Source: G963422445 sp963422445
GTDB taxonomy: Bacteria; Pseudomonadota; Alphaproteobacteria; Thalassobaculales; Thalassobaculaceae
Length of the DNA stretch: 64,000 nt
Direction: 5' to 3'
Assembly: GCA_963422445.2 (NCBI GenBank)
Contig: OY729512.2
Coordinates: 3,224,001 to 3,288,000 of the forward strand
The position numbers and the translations under genes are program-made. The notes beneath the pieces were generated by a model. The model was not told the origin of the DNA, did not search any database, and saw nothing but the letters and a program-made list of their open reading frames with translations. Below, piece by piece: positions 57,435-64,000 of this stretch (position 1 is its first letter; every line of letters starts with the position of its first letter).

Positions 57435-59072
57435 TTACGGTTGCGCCGTTTCGGCCCGCAATTCGACCCGGCGGATCTTTCCAGAAATCGTCTTCGGCAA
57501 GGCATTGCGATACTCGATTTCACGTGGATACTTGTACGGTGCCGTGATCCCTTTGACGAAAGTCTGGATGTCTTCCGTCAGCGCGTCGGACCCCTGATGT
57601 CCGGGCGCGAGGATTACGAAGGCCTTCACGATCTCGCCCCGTAGCGCATCGGGTTTGCCGACGACAGCCGATTCTTGCACCGCAGGATGTTCGATCAGCG
57701 CGCTTTCGACTTCGAACGGGCTGATCCGGTAACCGGCAGACGAGATGATATCGTCGGACCGCCCGACGAACCAGATATAGCCATCGGCGTCCCGTGTCGC
57801 AGTGTCGCCAGTATAGTACCAGCCGTTGCGGAAGGACTGGGCCGTGCCTTCCGGGTCGCGGAAATAGCCCATAAACAAGCCCGGCGGATAGGGGGCGGTA
57901 ATGCGGACCGCGATGTGTCCGACCATATCGTCCGTCAGGACATTGCCGTCGTCGTCGATGATGTCTATGTCGAGGCCCGGAACCGGTTTGCCCATCGAAC
58001 CCGGGCGGATTTCCATTCCGGGATAATTGGCGACGATGTTCACGGTCTCGGTCTGGCCGTAGCCGTCGTAGACATCGCAACCGGTGGCTGCCTTCCAGGA
58101 TTGCATGGCCTGTGGATTGAGCGGTTCGCCGGCGCCGAGACAATGCCGCAACGACGACAGGTCATAACCCGAGATATCCATTTGCGCGAACAGGCGGTAG
58201 ACGGTTGGCGGTGCGCAGAAGGTGGTGACCTTGTGATCCTGAATGATGCGAAGATGCTCATCTGCATCGAACCCTTCACTGTCATGCAGCAGGACCGTAG
58301 CGCCGGCGAGCAGGGGCGGAAACACCAGGCCCCAAGCGGCCTTGGCCCAACCGGTATCGGTCAGGGTCCAGTGAATATCATCGGCGTTCAGTGTCATCCA
58401 GTACTTTTGCGTGATGGTGTGGGCGAGACCGTAGGCGTGATCGCGTTCAACCATCTTGGGCTTCGATGTGGTGCCGGACGTAAAGTAGATCAGCATCGGC
58501 TCGGACGCTGCGGTGGCCGGCATTGTGTCGTGGTCCAGATGGCTGGACGCGGCGGCGCAGGCCTCCGGCATCGAAATCCAGCCCTCACGCCGATCATCAA
58601 CCACGATCAGATGTTTCAGGGTCGGGCAACGGTCCCGGACCGCCTCGACCTTTTCGACATGGGCCGTTGTAACGATGGCGAGTTCGGCGCCTGACCTGTT
58701 GATCCGGTATTCGATATCCCTGGCCGTTAGCAGATTGGTGCCCGGCATGGCTACGACACCGGTCTTCATGCAGCCCAGCAGGACATGATACCAGGCCGGA
58801 AGCCGGGGAATCATAATGAACGCAAAGTCACCTTTCTTTACGCCGAGAGAAAGCAGGACATTGGCGAACCGGTTTGAATCGCTCGCGAGATCGCCATAGC
58901 TGTGCCTGGCGACGTTTTTTCCTGACCGATCTATCGCGATCAAGGCCGTCTTGTCGGCTTCGTCAGCCCGTTTGTCGACGATATCGAACGCGAAATTGAA
59001 GGTTGCGGGAATATCCAGGACAAAATCCCGGCACGCCGCATCGTAATCGAAACTGGTGCAGTCGGAGTTCAT
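57435..59072 (-). CDS. Acyl-CoA synthetase (AMP-binding, medium-chain type)
   Basis: 545 aa adenylate-forming enzyme that activates a carboxylic acid with ATP and CoA. YFTSGTTSKPKMVE is the phosphate-binding loop, YDGYGQTETVN the A5 motif, WYYTGDTATRD and GRSDDIISSAGYRISPFEVE lie at the hinge, and PKTISGKIRR carries the C-terminal catalytic Lys. The start at 59072 follows AGGAGATCC. It is nearest in form to the medium-chain (ACSM-like) group; the substrate is unknown. Confidence 0.92.
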   Translation of the reverse strand: MNSDCTSFDYDAACRDFVLDIPATFNFAFDIVDKRADEADKTALIAIDRSGKNVARHSYGDLASDSNRFANVLLSLGVKKGDFAFIMIPRLPAWYHVLLGCMKTGVVAMPGTNLLTARDIEYRINRSGAELAIVTTAHVEKVEAVRDRCPTLKHLIVVDDRREGWISMPEACAAASSHLDHDTMPATAASEPMLIYFTSGTTSKPKMVERDHAYGLAHTITQKYWMTLNADDIHWTLTDTGWAKAAWGLVFPPLLAGATVLLHDSEGFDADEHLRIIQDHKVTTFCAPPTVYRLFAQMDISGYDLSSLRHCLGAGEPLNPQAMQSWKAATGCDVYDGYGQTETVNIVANYPGMEIRPGSMGKPVPGLDIDIIDDDGNVLTDDMVGHIAVRITAPYPPGLFMGYFRDPEGTAQSFRNGWYYTGDTATRDADGYIWFVGRSDDIISSAGYRISPFEVESALIEHPAVQESAVVGKPDALRGEIVKAFVILAPGHQGSDALTEDIQTFVKGITAPYKYPREIEYRNALPKTISGKIRRVELRAETAQP

Positions 59073-59255
59073 TGGCGGATCTCCTGGATCATTGCGATGG
59101 CGCATGAGACGATGATCATACTTGCATTTCAAGCCTGTCGGCGCCGGATGCCCTGTTGAACGGTGTCTTGCAGTGTTTGCGAACGGCGCGGCAATCAGCG
59201 TGTTGGCGCCACGACTATCGCGTGCGTCCAGGATCTTGCCTTGGGGTTGCTGTTT

Positions 59256-59996
59256 CTACACGCTTTCGAACAGGTTCCGACTTTTGACGAGCGCCCGGAT
59301 CTTGCCGCCGCAAACCGGGTGCGGCTGTATTCGGAAACCACAGTCGGGATGGACATACCGGATTCGACCGGAACCGAGAACAGTTTCAGCGCGTTCGATC
59401 GCACGAGCAATGTTGTCCGGCGTTTCAATTTCCGTGGTCTTGATATCGACAACGTCCAGCCCCACCCCGATGGCTGGCGACAGATCCCTGAACGCTTCGA
59501 GTTCGTCGGGCGGCCGCCGGCAGGTTTCCATGAAGATATGATCGACATGCAGAGCGTTCAGCAAGTCGATCAGGCTGCCCCAACCGCCGGCCTGGACTCT
59601 GGCCGTCATAATTCCCGAAACACAGATACACGGCCGGCTGACCTCACACGAAGGCCAGCGCGATTGATGGCTTTCGCAGCCCACGGCCATTCTTCCGGAT
59701 GGCTCGGCAGGTTGGCTTCGTCGAGTTGCAGCACATCAGTGCCGACCCGGCTGACTTACTCGGCAAGAATCGACGCAATCGCCATGGCGAGCGAATGGGG
59801 TCGGCATAGTGGCGGTTGATCAGGGTCTTGGGCAGCATATGCGGGCCGGTCAACGTGAATTTCAGGGGATGACTGACCAGTAGTTCTGCTCGGGCGCAGG
59901 CGCCTGGCAGGTTCAGTGTGCTCTGGCCGATTTCGCCTTCGACAATGCCGGGCAGACGGTTCTGGAACCCGATACTTGTTTTGCCATGAATTTAAT
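59256..59996 (-). pseudogene. MetE-like (cobalamin-independent methionine synthase family) pseudogene, 3' part
   Basis: Frames in series read RLPGIVEGEIGQSTLNLPGA, FTLTGPHMLPKTLINRHYAD, LLNALHVDHIFMETCRRPPD, VVDIKTTEIETPDNIARAIE, and IRYVHPDCGFRI before the stop at 59256, which is the MetE C-terminal barrel with its zinc-ligand Cys. Several frameshifts occur. It continues on the far side of the IS1595 element at 61962-62232. Members of this short family act on various methyl donors. Confidence 0.78.
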
Positions 59997-60031
59997 GGGA
60001 ATTATATAGCTGACTATGCGCGGGCCATCAT

Positions 60032-60187
60032 CTAGGCGGTCGTCTCGGCCTCGCCTTCAGGCTTCAACCGAAATAGCGCCTGAGCGATTTCTTCGGGGGT
60101 CGCGTCGACAGGCGGGAGGGTGACGTTGGACGAGGGTTTGTCGGCCTCTTTGGACCCGTGAGGGCTGTGGGGCAGCTTTTCAGGCAT
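60032..60187 (-). CDS. 51-aa IS1595 passenger protein with TPE motif
   Basis: MPEKLPHSPHGSKEADKPSS at the N-terminus, then VDATPEEIAQALFRLKP (residues 27-43). The segment resembles IPDTPENVARALLTTPP of the small protein in the other cargo-bearing IS1595 (36820-37011); both lie at the end of the element away from the transposase. No catalytic residues. The proteins probably form a family tied to these elements (inference). Confidence 0.72.
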   Translation of the reverse strand: MPEKLPHSPHGSKEADKPSSNVTLPPVDATPEEIAQALFRLKPEGEAETTA

Positions 60188-60386
60188 GTCTCACCATGGG
60201 CGGTAGACGCATTCTTGTCGGACCGCATGATTTTGTATATATTGCAGAATGCTACGGAGATTCGTAGCGGCCCCAGAAATGACGAAGGCCGGGTGCCAGC
60301 CCAGCCTTCGACCTTGTTGGGGTCTGCCTTGTTGGGGTCTGGTGAAGCACTGGAGGGTGCACCGGATAGATTTGTGTGAGAGCGCT

Positions 60387-60779
60387 GTGATCGTACCGTC
60401 TCCCGCGAATCTGTCAAGCGTTCGCCCTCCGCCAATTGAGCGGAGGCTCAAATGTATTGGCGATGAGTGGTGCCCGTTCGGCGGGCTCGACTTGGCCAAA
60501 GTAACCGAACATGGAGTCTACATCGTCTGGCATGGAGGCACCGCCCCTCACACCGCTTACGTCGGGCAAGGTGACGTGGCAGACCGCATTGCAGATCACC
60601 GCAATGACCCGACGATCACAAGGCATGCTCAAAAGGGCGCCCTTTACGTCACGTGGGCATCTGTACCTGTTGCTCAGCGCGACGGGATCGAGCGGTATCT
60701 AGCCGACAAACATTCTCCCCTTGAGGGAGACTGGCATCCTGAGGTGGCGCCTCTGGCTGTAAACAGCCCGTGGAAGTAA
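60387..60779 (+). CDS. GIY-YIG-like protein, IS1595 passenger
   Basis: 130 aa from the GTG at 60387. It shows the GIY-YIG plan: HGVYIVWHG (Y45), AYVGQGDVADRI with the Tyr (Y58) and the Arg eight residues after YVG (R67), and DGIERYLADKHSPLEG with the later Glu. Family members are small endonucleases or nuclease-like domains. It is read opposite to the transposase. The fold assignment is from motifs only; activity is unproven. A 15-bp direct tandem repeat (CCTTGTTGGGGTCTG) lies upstream at 60313-60342. Confidence 0.62.
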   Translation: MIVPSPANLSSVRPPPIERRLKCIGDEWCPFGGLDLAKVTEHGVYIVWHGGTAPHTAYVGQGDVADRIADHRNDPTITRHAQKGALYVTWASVPVAQRDGIERYLADKHSPLEGDWHPEVAPLAVNSPWK

Positions 60780-60924
60780 CTGACCGGGTTCCTGCTGCAA
60801 GCGAATCCACAGCTTCAACGAGCTGCATCAAGCGGTAGTATGTCCAAGGCGGCTCCGCTCCTGAGCGGAGCCGTTCCTGCGCCCAAGCCTTCGCGGTCTC
60901 AAGCGCCCATTCCGGTGCACCCAT
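60649..60924 (-). CDS. 91-aa passenger protein, same strand as the transposase
   Basis: MGAPEWALETAKAWAQERLR and EPPWTYYRLMQLVEAVDSLA form a conserved-looking helical N-terminal half; the last 35 residues look random and overlap the GIY-YIG-like gene by 131 bp tail to tail. I do not know a function. It lies 24 bp upstream of the 3' end of the transposase gene, so it is transcribed after it. Confidence 0.5.
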   Translation of the reverse strand: MGAPEWALETAKAWAQERLRSGAEPPWTYYRLMQLVEAVDSLAAGTRSVTSTGCLQPEAPPQDASLPQGENVCRLDTARSRRAEQQVQMPT

Positions 60925-60948
60925 CCTCTTGCCCGCTGTATCCGCAGC

Positions 60949-61899
60949 CTAGCCGGCTACCAGTTCCCGATACATTAGCCGTTTCCCGACCATCCGGGCA
61001 ACGGTCTCGGCCATCATGGCGTCCGTATCACGCGATCTCATGTTGTGCCGGGTCGCGAACTCATTGACATGGCGGTGCAGATGCTTGGGCGAAATGTGGT
61101 GGAAAGTCCCGTGATATCCCCGCTTCAAGGTGGCCCAGAAGCTCTCGATCCCGTTAGTGTGCGCCTGATCCCGGACATACTCGCTGACGGAGTGATTGAC
61201 GGTCTCGTGATCGAAGTTCATGCCCTTGTAGCCGGCCGCCTGATCCGTATAGACCTTGGCTCCCTCGCCCGCCCGCGAAGCGACGAAACCCTGTAGCGAA
61301 GCGGCGTCGGTACTTTCGACAATCGCGGCACTGCTGGTGTTCGTGGCGCGATCCCGAACACCAGCAACGGTGGTCTTGCCCACGGCGCCGCGTCCGGCCC
61401 GCAACTTCTTGTTTCCGTGCTTGTTCTTCTCCTTGCCACCGACATGGGTCTCATCGACCTCGACCGGACCAGCCATGCCGCCATGCCCCTCGGTCCACGC
61501 CTCGCGCAACCGCTGGGCCATGAAGTAGGCCGACTTCTGCGTGATCTTCAGGTCGCGATGCAGCCGCATGGACGATACGCCCTTGAGCGACACTGACCAC
61601 AGGTAGATTGCGATGGCCCATTTCTGGAGGCCGATCTTCGAGCGGTCCATCACAGTGCCAGTCTTGACGCTGAAATTGCGCCGGCATTCACCGCACCAGT
61701 AGGGCAGAGGCTTGCGGGAAGGAACGGGCCGCACTTTCTCGGTGCCGCCGCACATCGGACAATGAGAGGGCTTACCAGCCGCGCCCCAGCGCTGTTCCTC
61801 GAACCACCGTTCGGCGGTGGCGTCATCGGGAAACCGCCCGAACAGCTCTATCAGGATGATCCCCTCGCGATGGCTCTTTCCGGGTGCTTTCTGTGCCAT
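60949..61899 (-). CDS. IS1595-family transposase, intact
   Basis: 316 aa. Zinc ribbon CPMCGGTEKVR ... CGECRRNFSVKTGTVM, LHRDLKITQKSAYFMAQRLR, and the core residues in VEVDETHVGGKEKN, VYTDQAAGYKGM and NGIESFWATLKRGYHG. Open from end to end. With terminal repeats and an exact target duplication in place this element moved recently. Confidence 0.93.
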   Translation of the reverse strand: MAQKAPGKSHREGIILIELFGRFPDDATAERWFEEQRWGAAGKPSHCPMCGGTEKVRPVPSRKPLPYWCGECRRNFSVKTGTVMDRSKIGLQKWAIAIYLWSVSLKGVSSMRLHRDLKITQKSAYFMAQRLREAWTEGHGGMAGPVEVDETHVGGKEKNKHGNKKLRAGRGAVGKTTVAGVRDRATNTSSAAIVESTDAASLQGFVASRAGEGAKVYTDQAAGYKGMNFDHETVNHSVSEYVRDQAHTNGIESFWATLKRGYHGTFHHISPKHLHRHVNEFATRHNMRSRDTDAMMAETVARMVGKRLMYRELVAG

Positions 61900-61961
61900 G
61901 TCCTATCCACTCTGACATTGATTTGGGGACGGACGGCTGCATATTCAAGTATATAATCCCC

Positions 61962-62232
61962 AATTTAATGGTGTCATCGAGTGTCGGATCGTTCCGGATG
62001 CCAGCCATAGGTCGGACAAAATACTCGATCATGCCATTGGTGACGGGATGGTTGATGTCGAAACGGTAAAGTTCCCCATCTGCGACGAGATCTATATCTG
62101 CAGAGTCCTGGGTCGCGATCACAACCCGCGTTGCGTCGGTGAGAGGCTGCTCCGGGGGTTGGCGGCGAGCCAGTCGGGTACCGGATAACTGTCGACGCCG
62201 GTTGTCTGGATTTTCGGTGTACGTGCAGTCAT
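61962..62232 (-). pseudogene. MetE-like pseudogene, 5' part
   Basis: Starts MTARTPKIQTTGVDSYPVPD at 62232; a one-base loss in a C run near 62155 changes frame, after which ATQDSADIDLVADGELYRFD and GMIEYFVRPMAGIRNDPTLD lead into the IS1595 at 61961. The joined product with 59256-59996 is a MetE-type barrel protein. The 293 bp from its start to the MFS gene hold no other gene. Confidence 0.75.
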
Positions 62233-62525
62233 GACGCGCTTCCTAAAGCAGGCGGGCCGGTCGGATTGGATGGGATCCGCCATGTGTTTTCAATGTGCGA
62301 TATCTCCGGTTTCTTCTTCCGGGAAGCGGGGAAGCTTCCGTCTGCTGCCTTGTGAGTTATGCTTTCCTGGCGGTCGGCTGTCGAGGCTGCCGGCGGTCGG
62401 GAACCCGGTTTTCTGCATGGTGCAGGGTGTATCGTCCCGCTTCCGCCGGACATACCGCTGGACTGAATATTGCTACCGGTTGCAATCTGACCCGGAACCG
62501 GATTGAACAAGGTGAAGCAATAATC

Positions 62526-63728
62526 GTGGCGGCCTCCCCGTTTTCCCTTTTGCGTGACCCCGGTTATGTTCGGGTCTGGGCGGTCGGCCTGCTTGGCAAC
62601 ACGATGCGATGGCTTGAGATGCTGGCTGTCGGCATCTACGTCTTCGAAGTGACCGGGTCCGCACTTCTCGTTGCCGTCATGGTCGTGGCGCGGCAATTGC
62701 CGCTCGCCGTGTTCGGAGTCTTCATCGGGCCTGTGGCAGAACGGACCAATCGCAAATATCTCCTGATCGTTGGTTTCGGCTTGATCACGCTATCGACAGC
62801 GATAATGGGGGTACTGGCGTATTTCGGCATCATCGCAATCTGGCACCTGCTTCTCTGCGCCTTTGTCAGCGGCAGCTGTTGGGCACTCGATTATCCGGTT
62901 CGGCGGACCCTGATCGGCGAATTCGCAGGGCGGGAGCGCCTCAGCGCCGGAATCTCTCTTGATTCCGCGACCAACAACGCTACCCGCATGTTTGGGCCTT
63001 TCGCCGGCGGCGTAGTTTATGGCGTGGTAGGGCTCGACGGGGCGTTTCTGGTTTCTGGTGGTGCCCATCTGTTGTGCGTTGCCATTGCGGCATCCCTGAT
63101 GCTCGACCGGGCTGGCGGTCGGCCAGCCGGCGAACCCTATCTCACTATGCTGAAACAGGGCCTTGCCATCGTAAGCAAGTCACCGGAATTGATCGGGGTT
63201 TATCTGGTCACGGTCGTGCTGAATGTCTTCGGTTTCCCATATGCATCAATGGTGCCAGTGCTCGGCCGGGCCCATTACAAGGTAGAGCCGGCCTTGGTGG
63301 GATTGCTGTCGGCGGCCGAAGGTGCCGGCGCTTTTGGCGGTGCGCTGGCGATCGCCTTTTTTGCGCGCAATGCCTGGTTCAAGCGTCTGTATTTCTATGG
63401 CGCGGTGGCATTCATTCTGGGGGTCTTCTGCCTGTCGTTTGCCGCTTCATACTGGCTTGCCGTGTTGATTTTGGTTCTCGCAGGCCTTGGAATGGCCGGC
63501 TTCGGGGCCATGCAGACGACATTGGTCCTGTCGCTCGCGCCACCCGAAGCCCGAAGCCGCCTTATGGGATTACTATCGGTGTGCATCGGCTGTGCGCCAC
63601 TTGGTTTGTTCAATCTGGGACTGCTCTCCGACTGGATCGGAGCGCCAGCCGCACTCACCGTGGTATCGTCGACCGGGCTGATTCTGCTTGCCGTTATCGT
63701 GATAGCCATCCCGACGATAAGGTGCTGA
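62526..63728 (+). CDS. MFS transporter (MFS_3 type)
   Basis: A 400-aa permease with about 12 hydrophobic segments. LGNTMRWLEMLAVGIYVFE, VFIGPVAERTNRKYLL (motif A-like), and GERLSAG-type text (ERLSAGISLDSATNNATRMF) occur in the EntS-like exporter group. I prefer GTG at 62526 (AAGGTGAAGC upstream), which begins at the first helix; the longer frame from 62295 adds 77 implausible residues. The substrate is unknown; no siderophore genes lie nearby. Confidence 0.87.
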   Translation: MAASPFSLLRDPGYVRVWAVGLLGNTMRWLEMLAVGIYVFEVTGSALLVAVMVVARQLPLAVFGVFIGPVAERTNRKYLLIVGFGLITLSTAIMGVLAYFGIIAIWHLLLCAFVSGSCWALDYPVRRTLIGEFAGRERLSAGISLDSATNNATRMFGPFAGGVVYGVVGLDGAFLVSGGAHLLCVAIAASLMLDRAGGRPAGEPYLTMLKQGLAIVSKSPELIGVYLVTVVLNVFGFPYASMVPVLGRAHYKVEPALVGLLSAAEGAGAFGGALAIAFFARNAWFKRLYFYGAVAFILGVFCLSFAASYWLAVLILVLAGLGMAGFGAMQTTLVLSLAPPEARSRLMGLLSVCIGCAPLGLFNLGLLSDWIGAPAALTVVSSTGLILLAVIVIAIPTIRC

Positions 63729-63929
63729 CCGTGGCGGGGCAGGAGTGATATCAGACATCTGCTGTCTGTGACAGTTCGTCGTGGTATGCCACCCGGCCGG
63801 CGACGCTGCGCCAGATCGTTCCGGCCCGTTTGAATTCCCTTTGTTCCCCTGAGAGCTTGGCCTAAAACTGGTTGGGTGGTCTCGCATGGTGTATCTTCAT
63901 GGGTGAGCAACCACATCATGAAGCATATC

Positions 63930-64000
63930 ATGCCTTGGAACGAGACCACCCGGAAGAGTATAGCCGCAAGACGGAGCGTTACGAAAGCGATCTGACCGAT
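63930..64000 (+). pseudogene. IS5-family transposase, start only
   Basis: MPWNETTR begins at 63930. One base appears to be missing, since EEYSRKTERYESDLTD follows in the next frame. The likely terminal end (GAGAGCTTGGCCTAAAACTG) is at 63850. The gene runs off the window. The 63729-63849 gap has no gene. Confidence 0.65.

Larger units (their letters stand above)
59997..61961 (-). mobile_element. Second intact cargo-carrying IS1595-family element (1965 bp)
   Basis: Ends GGGAATTATATAGCTGAC (59997) and GGGGATTATATACTTGAA (read inward from 61961) are inverted repeats with 19 of 23 matches. The 8-bp target duplication AATTTAAT is exact (59989-59996 and 61962-61969). Inside are a 51-aa protein, a GIY-YIG-like protein on the other strand, a 91-aa protein, and the transposase. 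Confidence 0.93.

Overview
The window looks like the chromosome of a Gram-negative alphaproteobacterium, probably of the Rhodospirillales. The evidence is the gene order dnaE / rpsB-tsf-pyrH-frr-uppS-cdsA-dxr / rseP-bamA-skp-lpxD-fabZ-lpxA-lpxI, the use of LpxI instead of LpxH for lipid A, and the high-GC codon use. A DMSP-lyase-type gene (dddP) and an MttB-type methyltransferase gene suggest a marine or host-associated methylamine/betaine/DMSP-using lifestyle (inference). The genome is crowded with insertion sequences and broken genes, as in a lineage undergoing IS expansion and reductive decay.

Layout. 1-590: decayed IS1595 copy. 894-4388: dnaE. 4444-10710: an accessory block between dnaE and rpsB with an MlrC-type metallopeptidase, a GFA-fold protein, IS5 and IS3 wrecks, a D12 adenine-methylase remnant and a three-gene cobalt-type nitrile hydratase/thiocyanate hydrolase-like operon with a split beta subunit. 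10914-17088 and 18227-25467: the translation / isoprenoid / phospholipid / outer-membrane / lipid A supercluster, broken between dxr and rseP by an ISAs1 remnant and ending at lpxI with no lpxB. 25468-31718: IS debris, a broken AAA-ATPase/PD-(D/E)XK gene carrying a 178-bp MITE, and IS1595 and IS1634 copies. 32058-33587: DHA2-type MFS exporter. 34323-38870: ISAzo13, a second IS1595 of the type at the left edge, and an intact cargo-carrying IS1595 element. 38998-39539: a higBA module with nonsense-mutated higB. 40473-44567: mttB-like gene, dddP with an in-frame TAG, and a YHS-domain gene split by a 120-bp MITE. 44764-52433: a same-strand block of CoA-transferase, quinone oxidoreductase, an unrecognised 533-aa protein, a FAD oxidoreductase, an SDR and a luciferase-like monooxygenase. 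52643-56450: a second methylase remnant split by a DDE IS, then IS66 and IS3 wrecks. 56555-59072: TSUP permease and acyl-CoA synthetase. 59256-62232: a MetE-like pseudogene split by a second intact cargo-carrying IS1595 element, with an exact 8-bp target duplication. 62526-63728: MFS transporter. 63930-64000: start of an IS5 copy.

How the genes work together. The core cluster couples protein synthesis (S2, EF-Ts, RRF), UMP supply, undecaprenyl phosphate, CDP-diacylglycerol, MEP isoprenoids, BAM assembly and the first lipid A steps, mostly through overlapping or closely spaced genes. The accessory genes are catabolic (nitrile or thiocyanate, methylated amines, DMSP, CoA thioesters) or transport genes, and many are damaged. 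The most unusual structure is a pair of divergent IS1595 elements (36775-38870 and 59997-61961) with the same cargo layout: a short protein with a TPE-(E/N)-(I/V)-A-(Q/R)-AL motif, an opposite-strand gene, a same-strand gene and then the transposase. I saw no CRISPR array, rRNA or tRNA.
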